Below, in pieces: positions 26,917 to 35,874 of a DNA stretch of 64,000 bases (within the stretch, counting starts at the first letter, position 1; every line of letters starts with the position of its first letter). The stretch is from positions 434,001-498,000 of the forward strand of contig NZ_JBHLZU010000018.1 of the NCBI RefSeq assembly GCF_042429765.1, written 5' to 3'. The position numbers and the translations under genes were made by a program. The notes beneath the pieces were generated by a model. That model saw only the letters and a program-made list of their open reading frames with translations. It searched no databases and was not told the origin of the DNA. This DNA comes from Allokutzneria oryzae. Lineage in GTDB: Bacteria > Actinomycetota > Actinomycetes > Mycobacteriales > Pseudonocardiaceae.

Positions 26917-27618
26917 TCAGGGGTAGCAGTCCTGTTCCTTCAGCTCCAGCCGGACCTCGGTCAGCACGTCGTTGCGGACGATCAGCCAGTAGTTGGCGTC
27001 GGGGTTGCCAGGGACGTCGGTGATCCGCTCGCCGACCGCGCCGTGCCTCGACCTGGTGTCGGTGTAGCGCCGGCTCACCTCGCCGACCGGCGAGCCCACC
27101 CCGATCCCCTCCGGGGTCTTCGCTCCGTCCCTGGCCTCCAGCCGGACCAGGCCGTACTTCTCCGAGAACAGCACGGAGTAGTAGCCGTGCCGGATGACCT
27201 CGTTGACGTAGTTGTAGCCGCGGCAGCCCCGGTTGGACTCCGCCTTGGAGTTGATCTTGATCAGCCCGGTGGCGACGGCCTCCGCCTCGGACATGCCCAG
27301 GCGCAGCCTGCCCTGGCCGCGCGGGCCGAGCACGTCGTCCGGCGGCAGGGCGCTCCAGTCGGCGACGTCCGGGGTCGGGGCACCGTCCACCGCCCCGGTC
27401 GCGGGCGGCGCCGAGCTGCCCTTGCCGAGGCCGTTGAGCGCGGTTCCACCGGCCAGTGCCGCCACCACGGCGACGGCGGCGGCGCCGACGGCTGTCACCC
27501 GCCTGCGGTTGCGGCGCCTGCGGGCGCCCCGCACGACGGCCTGCTCAGCGCCGGGCCGGACCCGGAGCTCCACCCGCTCGTCGTCGAACAGCCTGCGCAG
27601 CTCGTCGTCGAGGTTCAT
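26917..27618 (-). CDS. Orphan paralog of the sigma-linked membrane protein
   Basis: 233 residues from ATG 27618 with GGAG seven bases upstream. Same design as the gene at 25681: MNLDDELRRLFDDERVELR, a basic stretch (RRRRNRRR), one membrane helix (about 42-62), then LGPRGQGRLRLGMSEAEAVA and a C-terminal DVLTEVRLELKEQDCYP that parallels the paralog's end. It has no sigma gene of its own; the nearest, at 26340, is downstream and belongs to the paralog. It may modulate the same sigma factor or bind a different external signal. Function not known. Confidence 0.7.
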   Translation of the reverse strand: MNLDDELRRLFDDERVELRVRPGAEQAVVRGARRRRNRRRVTAVGAAAVAVVAALAGGTALNGLGKGSSAPPATGAVDGAPTPDVADWSALPPDDVLGPRGQGRLRLGMSEAEAVATGLIKINSKAESNRGCRGYNYVNEVIRHGYYSVLFSEKYGLVRLEARDGAKTPEGIGVGSPVGEVSRRYTDTRSRHGAVGERITDVPGNPDANYWLIVRNDVLTEVRLELKEQDCYP

Positions 27619-27714
27619 GGCCCAGCTCCGCCTCCCTTCCGGTGTCCGTGAGGTCTGCCGACAGGGGGAACACGCGGCGAGTCCGGCAAAGGTTGCCTTC
27701 GGATGCCAAAAAGA

Positions 27715-27745
27715 TGCCGGACGTACTCGTCGAGTACGTCCGGCA
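27715..27745 (-). terminator. Rho-independent terminator of the SEC-C gene
   Basis: 15-bp arms tgccggacgtactcg 27715-27729 and 27731-27745; on the minus strand the stem is followed by CTTTTT, a classical form. Confidence 0.9.
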
Positions 27746-27760
27746 CGGTGCCAGCGGCGA

Positions 27761-28720
27761 TCAGCGCAGGGTGACCTGCCTGCCGCGCAGGCCGTCACGC
27801 GAGCGGCGCTCGGCCTCGGTCAGCGGCTCGCTGTCCACAGTGGACAGCGCGGCGTCCAGCCGCTTGCCGAGGTCGAGTACGGGCTGCGCCCACTCCTTGG
27901 CGTGCATCTCCCTGTCGAGGTCCCACACCGGAACGAGCAGGCCGTGCGCGCGGAAGCACCCGGCGTAGCGGGTGTTCTCGCCGAGGTCGAGCTCACCGCG
28001 CGCCGAGAGGCGGGCCATGGCCGCGAGCAGCTTCTCCTCCGGCTCCGGGCGCACCCAGCGGATGTGCGCCTTGTCGCCGGCGTCCACCCAGTAGGCGGCG
28101 GTCACGCCGTCGGCGGTGACCCGCTCGGTCGGCATGATCGCCTCGTTGGCCCGCTGGAGGGACATCGCGACCTCGCCGGTGGGCTCGTCGTCGCCCGGGA
28201 TCCACCACGAGAAGTCGCCGTGCACGGTGACGTCCAGCTGCGCGTCGGCGGCCAGCACGTCCTGCAGCCGGACCGCCTCGCCCGCGTCAGCCGCGACCGT
28301 GAGCACGTCGCCCGGCTTCGCGGTCAGCGCCCAGCGGATCGAGCGGCCCAGGTCGGAGCTGATGTCGCCGGAGCGGGTCTGCACCTGCATGCCGACGAAC
28401 GCCTCGCCGTCGCTGCGGACCAGCGCGGCCGCGGCCATCGGCAGCACCGTCGCCAGCGTGACCGCGCGCTCGCCCTGTTCCTTCAGCGGCAGCGGCGCGG
28501 TCGCCGACGGCACGAACTCCCGCAGGGCGATCAGCTCGCCCTCCGCGGCAAGGCCGTCGAACGGCCGGGTGATGATCACGTCGGCCGGCCCGTAGGACGA
28601 GCCGTGACACGACTTGTAGCGCTTGCCGGAGCCACAGGGGCACGGCTGACGGGCGTTGACCGCGCCCTCCACGGCGTCGCTTCCGCGACCCTTGCGCTTG
28701 GCCGCTGCGCGCTTGGCCAC
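27761..28720 (-). CDS. DUF5926-family protein with N-terminal SEC-C zinc motif
   Basis: 319 residues. A basic start (MAKRAAAKRKGRG) leads into the SEC-C motif QPCPCGSGKRYKSCHG (about 25-40), whose CxC...SCH ligands bind zinc, as in the SecA C-terminus. The rest is a soluble domain (PADVIITRPFDGL, FSWWIPGDDEPTGE, HAKEWAQPVLDLG) found widely in actinobacteria without known function. GTG at 28720 has a strong AGGAGGA site. It is 20 bases downstream of the glycerophosphodiesterase gene and probably co-transcribed with it; a canonical terminator follows. Confidence 0.85.
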   Translation of the reverse strand: MAKRAAAKRKGRGSDAVEGAVNARQPCPCGSGKRYKSCHGSSYGPADVIITRPFDGLAAEGELIALREFVPSATAPLPLKEQGERAVTLATVLPMAAAALVRSDGEAFVGMQVQTRSGDISSDLGRSIRWALTAKPGDVLTVAADAGEAVRLQDVLAADAQLDVTVHGDFSWWIPGDDEPTGEVAMSLQRANEAIMPTERVTADGVTAAYWVDAGDKAHIRWVRPEPEEKLLAAMARLSARGELDLGENTRYAGCFRAHGLLVPVWDLDREMHAKEWAQPVLDLGKRLDAALSTVDSEPLTEAERRSRDGLRGRQVTLR

Positions 28721-28740
28721 CGGTCCTCCTAGACCTCGAC

Positions 28741-29511
28741 TCAGTTCAGGTTCGCGACCGTAGTAGACCCGGGCCCGGACAACAGCGACCGGGTGGCCGC
28801 TGGGGAGTCCGTCGCGAGGTACCGCACGCCGAGCTCAGCGCACAGCCGCACGTCCTCGGGCTCGTTGACGGTCCAGCAGTAGGTGGGGCGCCCCCGCTTG
28901 GCCGCCCGCTCGACGAAGCCGGGGTCGGCGCGCAGGCGACGCACCCCTGGGCCGAGGATGTCCGCCCACGGCGGCAGCTTCCTCGGCGGACCGGCGGTCA
29001 GCAGCACCGTCGGCACCGCGGGCGCCAGCCGCTTCACCCGGCGCATCGCCGCCGAGGAGAACGACATGGTGATCACCGACGCCTCGTCAAGGCTGAGCGG
29101 GGCGGCCCTGCCGTAGCGGGCGAGCAGCCGCACCAGCTCGCGTTCCACCAGCCCGCCGTAGCGGATCGGGTGCTTGGTCTCGACGAACAGCCGGATCCTC
29201 CGCTCGTGGTCGGCGACGAGTGCGAGCAGCGCGTCCAGGGTCAGCACGCCGACCTCGGGGCCGGCGCCGTACCAGCTGCCGAAGTCCAGCTCGGCCAGCT
29301 CGGCGAGCGTGCGGGTGCTGACCGGGCCGGTCCCGTCGGAGGTGCGGTCCAGCAGCCGGTCGTGCACGCACACCAGGTGTCCGTCCCTGGTCAGGCGGAC
29401 ATCGCACTCCAACGCGTCAGCGCCCTGCTGGATGGCCAGCTCGTAGGCGGCGAGGGTGTGCTCGGCGCGGTGGGCCGACGCTCCTCGGTGGGCGACGATC
29501 TCGGGGGGCAC
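28741..29511 (-). CDS. Glycerophosphodiester phosphodiesterase
   Basis: 256 residues. Hydrolyses deacylated phospholipids to glycerol-3-phosphate and an alcohol. The catalytic signature is IVAHRGASAHRAEHTLAAY (His about 6, Arg about 7, Glu) with LECDVRLTRDGHLVCVHD supplying the metal-binding Glu/Asp and second His. CWTVNEPEDV and YLATDSPAA mark the C-terminal barrel. No signal peptide, so intracellular. I choose GTG 29511 so that the protein starts just before the first barrel strand; the longer frame upstream has no family support. It diverges from the P450 gene. Confidence 0.92.
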   Translation of the reverse strand: MPPEIVAHRGASAHRAEHTLAAYELAIQQGADALECDVRLTRDGHLVCVHDRLLDRTSDGTGPVSTRTLAELAELDFGSWYGAGPEVGVLTLDALLALVADHERRIRLFVETKHPIRYGGLVERELVRLLARYGRAAPLSLDEASVITMSFSSAAMRRVKRLAPAVPTVLLTAGPPRKLPPWADILGPGVRRLRADPGFVERAAKRGRPTYCWTVNEPEDVRLCAELGVRYLATDSPAATRSLLSGPGSTTVANLN

Positions 29512-29659
29512 GTCTCCGATGGTGCCAGGCCCTCGGCGGTGCTCCGCCCGGCCGCGAGACGGTCGGCCGCACGGAACGCGCCGGGAAAGACCACGGCACT
29601 CACCCATAGGTACCGCACCGTTGGACTATCGCAACCTTCGCGACTTACCGTGAGTAATC

Positions 29660-30895
29660 ATGAGCCAGGCTTATTCACGCGACTGGTCGGCAGGGGCGGA
29701 CGAACTGCCGTTCGATCCGAGGGACGAGCGGTTCATCCTCAACCCGTACCCGACGTTCGCGGCCTTGCGCACCCGCGGTGAGCTGCACTGGCACGGCGGA
29801 CTCGGCATGACCGTCGCGGTCTCGCACGCGGCCTGCTCCGCGCTGCTGCGGCACCGCTCGCTCGGCCGGATCTGGGCGGACGCGCTGCCCGCCGACCGGT
29901 TCAGCGCGTTCAACCTGCTGCACCGCAACTCGCTGCTGGAGAACGAGCCGCCGACGCACGGCAGGCTGCGCAAGCTGATCTCGGCGGCCTTCGGCCGCGG
30001 CCACGTGGAGCGGCTCCGGCCGTGGGTCCGCCGACTGGCTGACGACCTGGTCGGCGACCTGGCGGGGGCCATCCACTCGGACGGGGCGGCCGACCTGCTC
30101 GCGCACGTGGCCGCGCCGCTGCCGGTCCAGGTGATCGCGGAGCTGCTCGGGGTGCCCGACTCCGACCGCGGCCTGCTCCAGCCGTGGTCGAACGCGATCG
30201 TGAAGATGTACGAGTACGGCCTGCCGCTCGACCAGCGCGACCTCGCCGAGCGCGCGGCGGCGGAGTTCGTCGCCTACCTCCGCGACCTGATCGCCCTGCG
30301 GCGCCGTCGCGCGGGCGACGACCTGGTCAGCGACCTGGTCGCGGTGACGGACTCCGACGGGGAGCGGCTCACCGAGGACGAGCTGGTCGCCACGGCGGTG
30401 CTGCTGCTGATGGCGGGCCACGAGGCCACGGTCAACGTGGTCGGCAACGGGGTGCTCGCCCTGATGAGCCACCGCGACCAGTGGGACCGCCTGGTCGCCG
30501 ACCCAGGACTGCTGGACACCGCGGCGGAGGAGCTGATCCGCTTCGACTCGCCCCTGCAGCTGTTCGAGCGGACCGCGACCGAAGAGGTGGAGATCGCCGG
30601 TCACGTGTTCCAGCCGGGTGACCGCGTCGCGGCGCTGCTGGGCGCGGCCGCACGGGACCCGCTGGTCTTCACCGAGCCGGACCGCCTGGATGTGAGCCGC
30701 TCCCCCAACCCGCACCTGGGCTTCGGCATGGGCATCCACTACTGCCTCGGCGCCCCGCTGGCCCGGATCGAGGTGGTCGCCGCGCTGGAGGCGCTGACGA
30801 CGAGGCTCCCGGAGCTGGAGCTGGCGGGCGAAGCGCTCCGGCGCGGCGAGTTCGTGATCCGCGGACTCAGCGCCCTCCCGGTCACCACCGCCTGA
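29660..30895 (+). CDS. Cytochrome P450
   Basis: 411 residues. I-helix LLMAGHEATVN carries the oxygen-activating AGxE-T motif, the K-helix is EELIRFDSP (ExxR), PERF region is FTEPDRLDVSR, and the heme loop is FGMGIHYCLGAPLAR with the Cys ligand about 361. It is a soluble actinobacterial class I P450 requiring ferredoxin partners, none of which is adjacent, so the substrate cannot be inferred. TACCGT is eight bases before the ATG with TTGGAC 19 bases further upstream, suggesting a leaderless or very short-leader transcript. Confidence 0.95.
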   Translation: MSQAYSRDWSAGADELPFDPRDERFILNPYPTFAALRTRGELHWHGGLGMTVAVSHAACSALLRHRSLGRIWADALPADRFSAFNLLHRNSLLENEPPTHGRLRKLISAAFGRGHVERLRPWVRRLADDLVGDLAGAIHSDGAADLLAHVAAPLPVQVIAELLGVPDSDRGLLQPWSNAIVKMYEYGLPLDQRDLAERAAAEFVAYLRDLIALRRRRAGDDLVSDLVAVTDSDGERLTEDELVATAVLLLMAGHEATVNVVGNGVLALMSHRDQWDRLVADPGLLDTAAEELIRFDSPLQLFERTATEEVEIAGHVFQPGDRVAALLGAAARDPLVFTEPDRLDVSRSPNPHLGFGMGIHYCLGAPLARIEVVAALEALTTRLPELELAGEALRRGEFVIRGLSALPVTTA

Positions 30896-30911
30896 GTCCC
30901 GAAGGACTCCG

Positions 30912-31826
30912 TCAGCGGCGGTGGTCCGGAGTGCGGGTGCGGCGTTGCGGGGTCGGAGCGCCGTCGACGCGCACCACGAGCATGCGGTGCAGTGACGCGT
31001 CCTCCAGCGGGGAGAGCAGGGCGGTGATGCTCACGATCACCTTGATGCTGAGCACCGCGACGGCGACCGCGACCGCATCGGTGAGGATGCGCAGCGCCAC
31101 GCCGTCCGCCTGCGCCTGCACCCCGGAGCGCAGGCCCCACAGCAGCGTGATCGCGGCCAGCAGCAGACCGGCCACCCAGGTGATCCACCAGGCCGTCAGC
31201 AGCTTCGACGGGCGTGGCCTGCGGTGGGCGGGCTCGCCGAGCGCGGCGTGCTCCAGCTCGGTCAGGGTGGAGCCGGGCACGCTCAGGTTCGGTCCGGGCA
31301 GCAGGCCGACCAGCACCTGCCAGTCCGGGCGGGCCGGAGCGAGGCCGGTCGCCTCGGCCGCGGCCTGCCGGGCGCGCAGCAGCCACAGCACCGCGACGAC
31401 GGCGGCGACGGCCGAGGTGATCGGCGCGAGCACGCCCGCGGTGATCACCAAGGCGTCGGAGGCCTTCAGCCAGCCGTAGGAGAGCACGGCGGAGCGGCTG
31501 ATCAGCAACATGACGTAGCGCCACAACTCCGCGACGGCAGCGAGGCCGCAGGCGAAGGCCGCGACCCACAGCAGCGTGATCGCGGTTCCGGAGAGGATGC
31601 GCATCCGCTCGGCGAGGCCGGCCTTCGGCGCCGTGCCCGGCACGGAGACCTGCCAGCGCCAGGGCAGTGCCGGCAGCCCCCACCTGGGCGGCGCGGGGTA
31701 GGACGGCGGGCCGGTGTAGCGGGGCTGCTGTCCGCGCTGCCGGTACGGCCGCACGGGGACGGGTGGACTGGCCACCCAGTCCACCGCCATGGGACGCGCC
31801 ATCGGCATCGGAGGCCCCGGCCGCAT
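30912..31826 (-). CDS. DUF4328-family membrane protein
   Basis: 304 residues: a Pro/Arg-rich N-terminus (about 1-65), then four to five hydrophobic helices (about 75-100, 115-145, 215-240, 250-285). The helices with SDALVITAGVLAPITSAVA and WWITWVAGLLLAAITLLWG fit the DUF4328 pattern. Function unknown. It begins five bases after the rhodanese stop and so probably forms a two-gene unit with it. Confidence 0.75.
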   Translation of the reverse strand: MRPGPPMPMARPMAVDWVASPPVPVRPYRQRGQQPRYTGPPSYPAPPRWGLPALPWRWQVSVPGTAPKAGLAERMRILSGTAITLLWVAAFACGLAAVAELWRYVMLLISRSAVLSYGWLKASDALVITAGVLAPITSAVAAVVAVLWLLRARQAAAEATGLAPARPDWQVLVGLLPGPNLSVPGSTLTELEHAALGEPAHRRPRPSKLLTAWWITWVAGLLLAAITLLWGLRSGVQAQADGVALRILTDAVAVAVAVLSIKVIVSITALLSPLEDASLHRMLVVRVDGAPTPQRRTRTPDHRR

Positions 31827-31831
31827 GGTGC

Positions 31832-32167
31832 TCAGATCACCTCGGGCTCGGCGCCGGCGTCGCTGGCCTCGATGGGCTTGCCCGCGGCGTGCCAGCTCTG
31901 CATGCCCCCGGCGACGTTGATCGCGTCCCAGCCGTTCTGGTTGAGGAAGGCCACCGCGCGCGCGGAACGGCCGCCGGCGCGGCAGATCACGTGCAGCTCA
32001 CCGTCGGCCGGCAGCTCGGCGAGACGTTCGGCGAGCTCACCGAGCGGGATGTGCAGCGCGCCGGGGGCGTGCCCGGCGTTCCACTCGTCGTGCTCGCGGA
32101 CGTCGAGCAGCTTCACGTCGGCGGCGACATCGGCCGCGTCCACAGTGGGCACCTGCATGGGGTTCAC
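31832..32167 (-). CDS. Single-domain rhodanese-like protein
   Basis: 111 residues with the sulfurtransferase fold: LLDVREHDEWNAGHAPGA (CH2A-type), and the active-site loop CRAGGRSARA with the persulfide-forming Cys about 62, then NVAGGMQSWHAAG. It should carry or transfer sulfane sulfur in the cytoplasm. Start GTG 32167 is taken; ATG 32158 three codons in is equally possible since neither has a good ribosome site. Confidence 0.9.
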   Translation of the reverse strand: MNPMQVPTVDAADVAADVKLLDVREHDEWNAGHAPGALHIPLGELAERLAELPADGELHVICRAGGRSARAVAFLNQNGWDAINVAGGMQSWHAAGKPIEASDAGAEPEVI

Positions 32168-32213
32168 GCGGAAGATGCTGCCATGCCACCGCGTTGGGCC
32201 GCGGTGAACCGGG

Positions 32214-33083
32214 CTATCCCAGCGCGGCCAGCTGGGTCACGATGTCGATGACCACGTTCTCCGGCAGCGGAGTGGTGCTCTTCCGCAGCCCGTCCGGGGA
32301 GGAACGGGTCCGGAAGTCGAGCTCCATCTCGTAGCCGGTGATCCGGTACCAGCGCCCGGAGGGCGTGAACGACTGGATGCCCTCGTCGGTGGCCTGCACG
32401 ATCGCCCCGTTGGGCAGGTGCAGCCAGTGCATCTTCGGCGGGCAGGAACGGCCGTTGGCGGTCGCGTAGTACTCGGCGGCCTGCTCCAGCGTGCCGCCGT
32501 AGCGGCCCGCGGAGAGCGAGAAGGTGCGCTGGGTCTTCTTGTCCTTGCTGTAGACGGCGACGTCGGCGAGACCCCGGTTGACGTTGACCCAGGTCTTGGA
32601 CAGCGTCTGCACCGACTCCCCTGGGAAGCTCTTGCGGAGCGTGTCCAGGAAGACCGGCAGGTACTTCTCCTCCGGCAGCACCTCGCGCCCGCTCGCGACG
32701 GGCAGGGTGATCGGCGTGCAGGTCGTGGACTTGTCGGGGACGGAGCCGATGCCGGGAACTTCCTTGGTGGTGGTCGTGTAGATCGGCTGGTGCACCACCC
32801 AGCCCTCGCGGGGCACGGACGGCAGTGGCGAGGTCGAGATGGCCGGTCCCGCGGGCGGCAGGCGTTCGCCGTCGGCGCCGAGGCCGATGTTGCCGAGGGC
32901 GGCGGCACCGACCCCGATACCGACAACCGCGACGATCGCGCTGGCGACGGTGCCGATCCTGGTGATCAGCACGCGTCTGCGGCCTCTGCGGATCACCTCC
33001 TCCACCCGCGTGGCCGGCGGCGGAGCCGAGACGTCGACAACGCGGTGCAGCGCCGCACGCAGGTCCTTCTCGTCATCCCACAT
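32214..33083 (-). CDS. Sigma-factor-linked single-span membrane protein (putative anti-sigma)
   Basis: 289 residues from ATG 33083 with GGAGGTGAT upstream. N-terminal MWDDEKDLRAALHRVVDVSAP, basic RRGRRRVL, one membrane helix (about 42-66), then a mostly external domain of about 220 residues (EGWVVHQPIYTTTTKEVPG, NGRSCPPKMHWLHLPNGA, GYEMELDFRT). It lies 13 bases after the SigE-type sigma gene. The architecture resembles the 25681/26917 proteins but the outer domain is different. No zinc anti-sigma motif; function by position only. Confidence 0.7.
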   Translation of the reverse strand: MWDDEKDLRAALHRVVDVSAPPPATRVEEVIRRGRRRVLITRIGTVASAIVAVVGIGVGAAALGNIGLGADGERLPPAGPAISTSPLPSVPREGWVVHQPIYTTTTKEVPGIGSVPDKSTTCTPITLPVASGREVLPEEKYLPVFLDTLRKSFPGESVQTLSKTWVNVNRGLADVAVYSKDKKTQRTFSLSAGRYGGTLEQAAEYYATANGRSCPPKMHWLHLPNGAIVQATDEGIQSFTPSGRWYRITGYEMELDFRTRSSPDGLRKSTTPLPENVVIDIVTQLAALG

Positions 33084-33096
33084 GTCGATCACCTCC

Positions 33097-33624
33097 TCAA
33101 CAGCCCGCCTGCGTCGCCGGACGCAACGCAGGTGTTTCTCCGTCGCCGGGACCGTACGCCTCGCGGAGGGCGTGCAGTCCCCGTGATGTCTGGCTCTTGA
33201 CGGTGCCCGTCGTACAGCCGAGCACGTCCGCAACCTGCTCAACGGACAGATCCTGGATGAATCGGAGCACGATGACCGCACGTTGGCGTGGCGGCACCTT
33301 CTGCAACGCGGCGAGCAGCGCGGGCCGGTCCTCGATCGCGCCGGTGTCCTGAACCACCGGGCGGTCCGGCGGTGACTCGGTTGGCTCTTCCCGTGCCTTG
33401 CCTCTCCGCTTGGTGTCGAGGAAAGTCCTGGTCAGCACGGTTCGCAGGTAGGCGTCGGCTGTTTCGGACCGAACCCGGCGCCAGTGGGCGTAGACCTTGA
33501 CGAAGGCGTTCTGGGCAAGCTCCTCGGCCTCGTTCCAGTTGCCGCACAGCGCGAACGCGATGCGTCTGGCGAAGTCGAACCTCGCCGAGAAGAACTCGGC
33601 GAACTCGTCGTCGCGCCGCGTCAA
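33097..33624 (-). CDS. SigE-family ECF sigma factor
   Basis: 175 residues: region 2 with ARRIAFALCGNWNEAEELAQ and VKVYAHWRRVRSETADAYLR, region 4 with VPPRQRAVIVLRFIQDLSVE and VLGCTTGTVKSQTSRGL. A TTG at 33624 is chosen because GGAGGAG lies four bases upstream and the family N-terminus follows at once. Paired with the membrane protein downstream. Confidence 0.9.
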   Translation of the reverse strand: MTRRDDEFAEFFSARFDFARRIAFALCGNWNEAEELAQNAFVKVYAHWRRVRSETADAYLRTVLTRTFLDTKRRGKAREEPTESPPDRPVVQDTGAIEDRPALLAALQKVPPRQRAVIVLRFIQDLSVEQVADVLGCTTGTVKSQTSRGLHALREAYGPGDGETPALRPATQAGC

Positions 33625-33692
33625 CCCGCTCCTCCTCCGCCGTCCGTCCTCGGGTAATACGCGGTGGCGGGCCGCGGGGTTGCACGCGCGGA

Positions 33693-33727
33693 CCGGCCCC
33701 GCCGGGACGTCGTCCTGACGGGGCCGG
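33693..33727 (-). terminator. Terminator of the SSS symporter gene
   Basis: 16-bp arms 33693-33708/33712-33727 with a 3-base loop; the two non-Watson-Crick positions become G-U pairs in the minus-strand transcript. Confidence 0.7.
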
Positions 33728-33738
33728 CCGGGGTGGGG

Positions 33739-35370
33739 CTAGTGGTCGATGGCCTTCTCGGCGCCCGCGCCGGTGAGCGCGCGCACCTCCATCTCCGCGT
33801 ACTTGGCCGCGTCCGCCTTCTCCTTGCTCAGCACCGTGCCGAGGTAGCCGAGCAGGAAGGACAGCGGGATCGACACCAGGCCCGGGTTGTCCAGCGGGAA
33901 CCAGTGGAAGTCAACGCCCTGCAGCATGGACGCGCTCTTGCCGGTCGCCGGGTCGACCGGCTTGCCGGAGACCACCGGCGAGAACACGATCAGCACCACG
34001 GTGACCGTCAGGCCGCCGTAGATGCTCCACAGCGCGCCGGCGGTGTTGAAGCGCTTCCAGAACAGCGAGTACAGGATCGTCGGCAGGTTCGCCGAGGCCG
34101 CGACGGCGAAGGCCAGCGCGACCAGGAAGGCGATGTTCTGCCCGTTGGCGAGGATGCCGCCGAGGATGGACAGGACACCGATGACCACCGCCGTCCTGCG
34201 GGCGACCCTGACCTCGGCGTCCTTGTCCTCGACAACACCCTTCTTGATCACGTTGGCGTAGATGTCGTGCGCGAAGGACGCCGCCGCCGTGATCGTCAGG
34301 CCCGCCACGACCGCGAGGATCGTGGCGAAGGCGACCGCGGCGATCAGGCCGAGCAGCAGCGTCCCGCCGAGCTCGTAGGCCAGCAGCGGAGCGGCCGAGT
34401 TCGCGCCACCCGGCGCCTTCTTGATCGCGTCGGGGCCGACGATGGCCGCCGCGCCGTAGCCGAGGACGAGGGTGAACAGGTAGAAGATGCCGATCAGCCA
34501 GATCGCCCAGACCACCGAGCGGCGGGCCTCCTTGGCCGTGGGCACGGTGTAGAAGCGCATCAGGATGTGCGGCAGGCCCGCGGTGCCGAGCACCAGCGCG
34601 AGGCCGAGGGAGAGGAAGTCCAGCTGGGTCAGCCCGGTCTTGCCGTACTGCAGTCCGGGGTTGAGCAGCTTCTCACCGACCTTGGGGCTGTTCTCCACGG
34701 CCGCACCGAGCAGCGAGGACAGGTTCACCCCGTACTGCGCGAGCACCCACAGCGTCATCACGGCGGCGCCGGTGATCAGCAGCACCGCCTTGATGATCTG
34801 CACCCACGTGGTGCCCTTCATGCCGCCGATCAGCACGTAGACGATCATCAGGACGCCCACGACCGCGATCACGCCCGCCTGCGCCCAGCTGTCGGTGACA
34901 CCGAGCAGCAGCGCGATCAGGCCGCCCGCGCCCGCCATCTGCGCGAGCAGGTAGAAGAAGGACACCGCGAGGGTGGAGATCGCCGCGGCGGTGCGGACCG
35001 GGCGCTGCCGCATCCGGAAGCTGAGCACGTCGGCCATCGTGTACTTGCCCGTGTTCCGCAGCAGCTCCGCGACCAGCAGCAACGCCACCAGCCACGCCAC
35101 CAGGAAGCCGATGGAGTACATGAAGCCGTCGTAGCCGTTGAGCGCGATGGCGCCCGCGATGCCGAGGAACGACGCCGCGGAGAGGTAGTCGCCCGCGATG
35201 GCGATGCCGTTCTGCGGACCGGTGAAGGCCCGGCCCGCCGCGTAGTAGTCGGCGGCGGACTTGGTGTTCTTGCTTGCCCGGAACACCACGACCAGGGTGA
35301 TCACGACGAATCCCGCGAAGATGCTGATGTTCAGCAGCGGGGACCCGGCGACGGTCTGCGCGAGGTTCAC
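33739..35370 (-). CDS. Sodium/solute symporter, acetate/monocarboxylate type (ActP/MctC-like)
   Basis: 543 residues with about 13 helices. Family segments: GDYLSAASFLGIAGAIALNGYDG-type helix start (seen as GDYLSAASFLGIAG), ADVLSFRMRQRPVRT, GGMKGTTWVQIIKA, GLPHILMRFYTVPTAKEAR, SFAHDIYANVIKKG. These match cation/acetate symporters; in Corynebacterium the relative MctC takes up acetate, propionate and pyruvate. GTG 35370 overlaps the DUF485 stop (GTGA), the canonical DUF485-ActP gene pair. A second SSS gene follows in the opposite position at 35875. Confidence 0.92.
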   Translation of the reverse strand: MNLAQTVAGSPLLNISIFAGFVVITLVVVFRASKNTKSAADYYAAGRAFTGPQNGIAIAGDYLSAASFLGIAGAIALNGYDGFMYSIGFLVAWLVALLLVAELLRNTGKYTMADVLSFRMRQRPVRTAAAISTLAVSFFYLLAQMAGAGGLIALLLGVTDSWAQAGVIAVVGVLMIVYVLIGGMKGTTWVQIIKAVLLITGAAVMTLWVLAQYGVNLSSLLGAAVENSPKVGEKLLNPGLQYGKTGLTQLDFLSLGLALVLGTAGLPHILMRFYTVPTAKEARRSVVWAIWLIGIFYLFTLVLGYGAAAIVGPDAIKKAPGGANSAAPLLAYELGGTLLLGLIAAVAFATILAVVAGLTITAAASFAHDIYANVIKKGVVEDKDAEVRVARRTAVVIGVLSILGGILANGQNIAFLVALAFAVAASANLPTILYSLFWKRFNTAGALWSIYGGLTVTVVLIVFSPVVSGKPVDPATGKSASMLQGVDFHWFPLDNPGLVSIPLSFLLGYLGTVLSKEKADAAKYAEMEVRALTGAGAEKAIDH

Positions 35371-35717
35371 CTGTCCTCCCCTTCGATCCGCCTGCGGAGC
35401 TCCTCGGCCGTGGGGTCGAGGTTCCGGTTGGCGTGCCGCACGTACAGCGTGGTGATGAGGAACGTCGAGACGAACTGGAGCAGGCCGAGCACCAGGCCGA
35501 CGTTGATGTTCCCGACGAGCTTGATGCTCATGAAGCCGTGGGCGTAGTCCGCCAGGATCACGTAGAGCAGGTACCAGCCGAGGAACAGCGCGGTCATCGG
35601 GAAGACGAACCTGCGCAGCCGGCGACGCAGGTCGCCGAACTCGGGGCTGGCCTGCATGGCGGTCCAGACCTCCTGGTCTTGGCCACCACCACTCGCAGAC
35701 CGCTCGGTGGAACTCAC
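35367..35717 (-). CDS. DUF485 inner-membrane protein, symporter partner
   Basis: 116 residues with two helices (FPMTALFLGWYLLYVILADY and LGLLQFVSTFLITTLYVRHA), a cytoplasmic N-terminus and a charged C-terminus (AEELRRRIEGEDR). DUF485 proteins are encoded with ActP-type symporters, as here with a 4-base overlap. GTG 35717 has GGGAGG upstream. Confidence 0.93.
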   Translation of the reverse strand: MSSTERSASGGGQDQEVWTAMQASPEFGDLRRRLRRFVFPMTALFLGWYLLYVILADYAHGFMSIKLVGNINVGLVLGLLQFVSTFLITTLYVRHANRNLDPTAEELRRRIEGEDR

Positions 35718-35874
35718 GGAACCTCCCAGGTCGCGGGGATGCTGCGGGGACGGTAACCGAGATTTGTTTCACATAAGAACGGGACTTGCCCAATCGTTGG
35801 GATTGGTGAATCGATCCACGCGCAGATCCCGGCCGCGCGGCCGTCAATAGGGCCGTGAACAGGGCGAACGCGCT

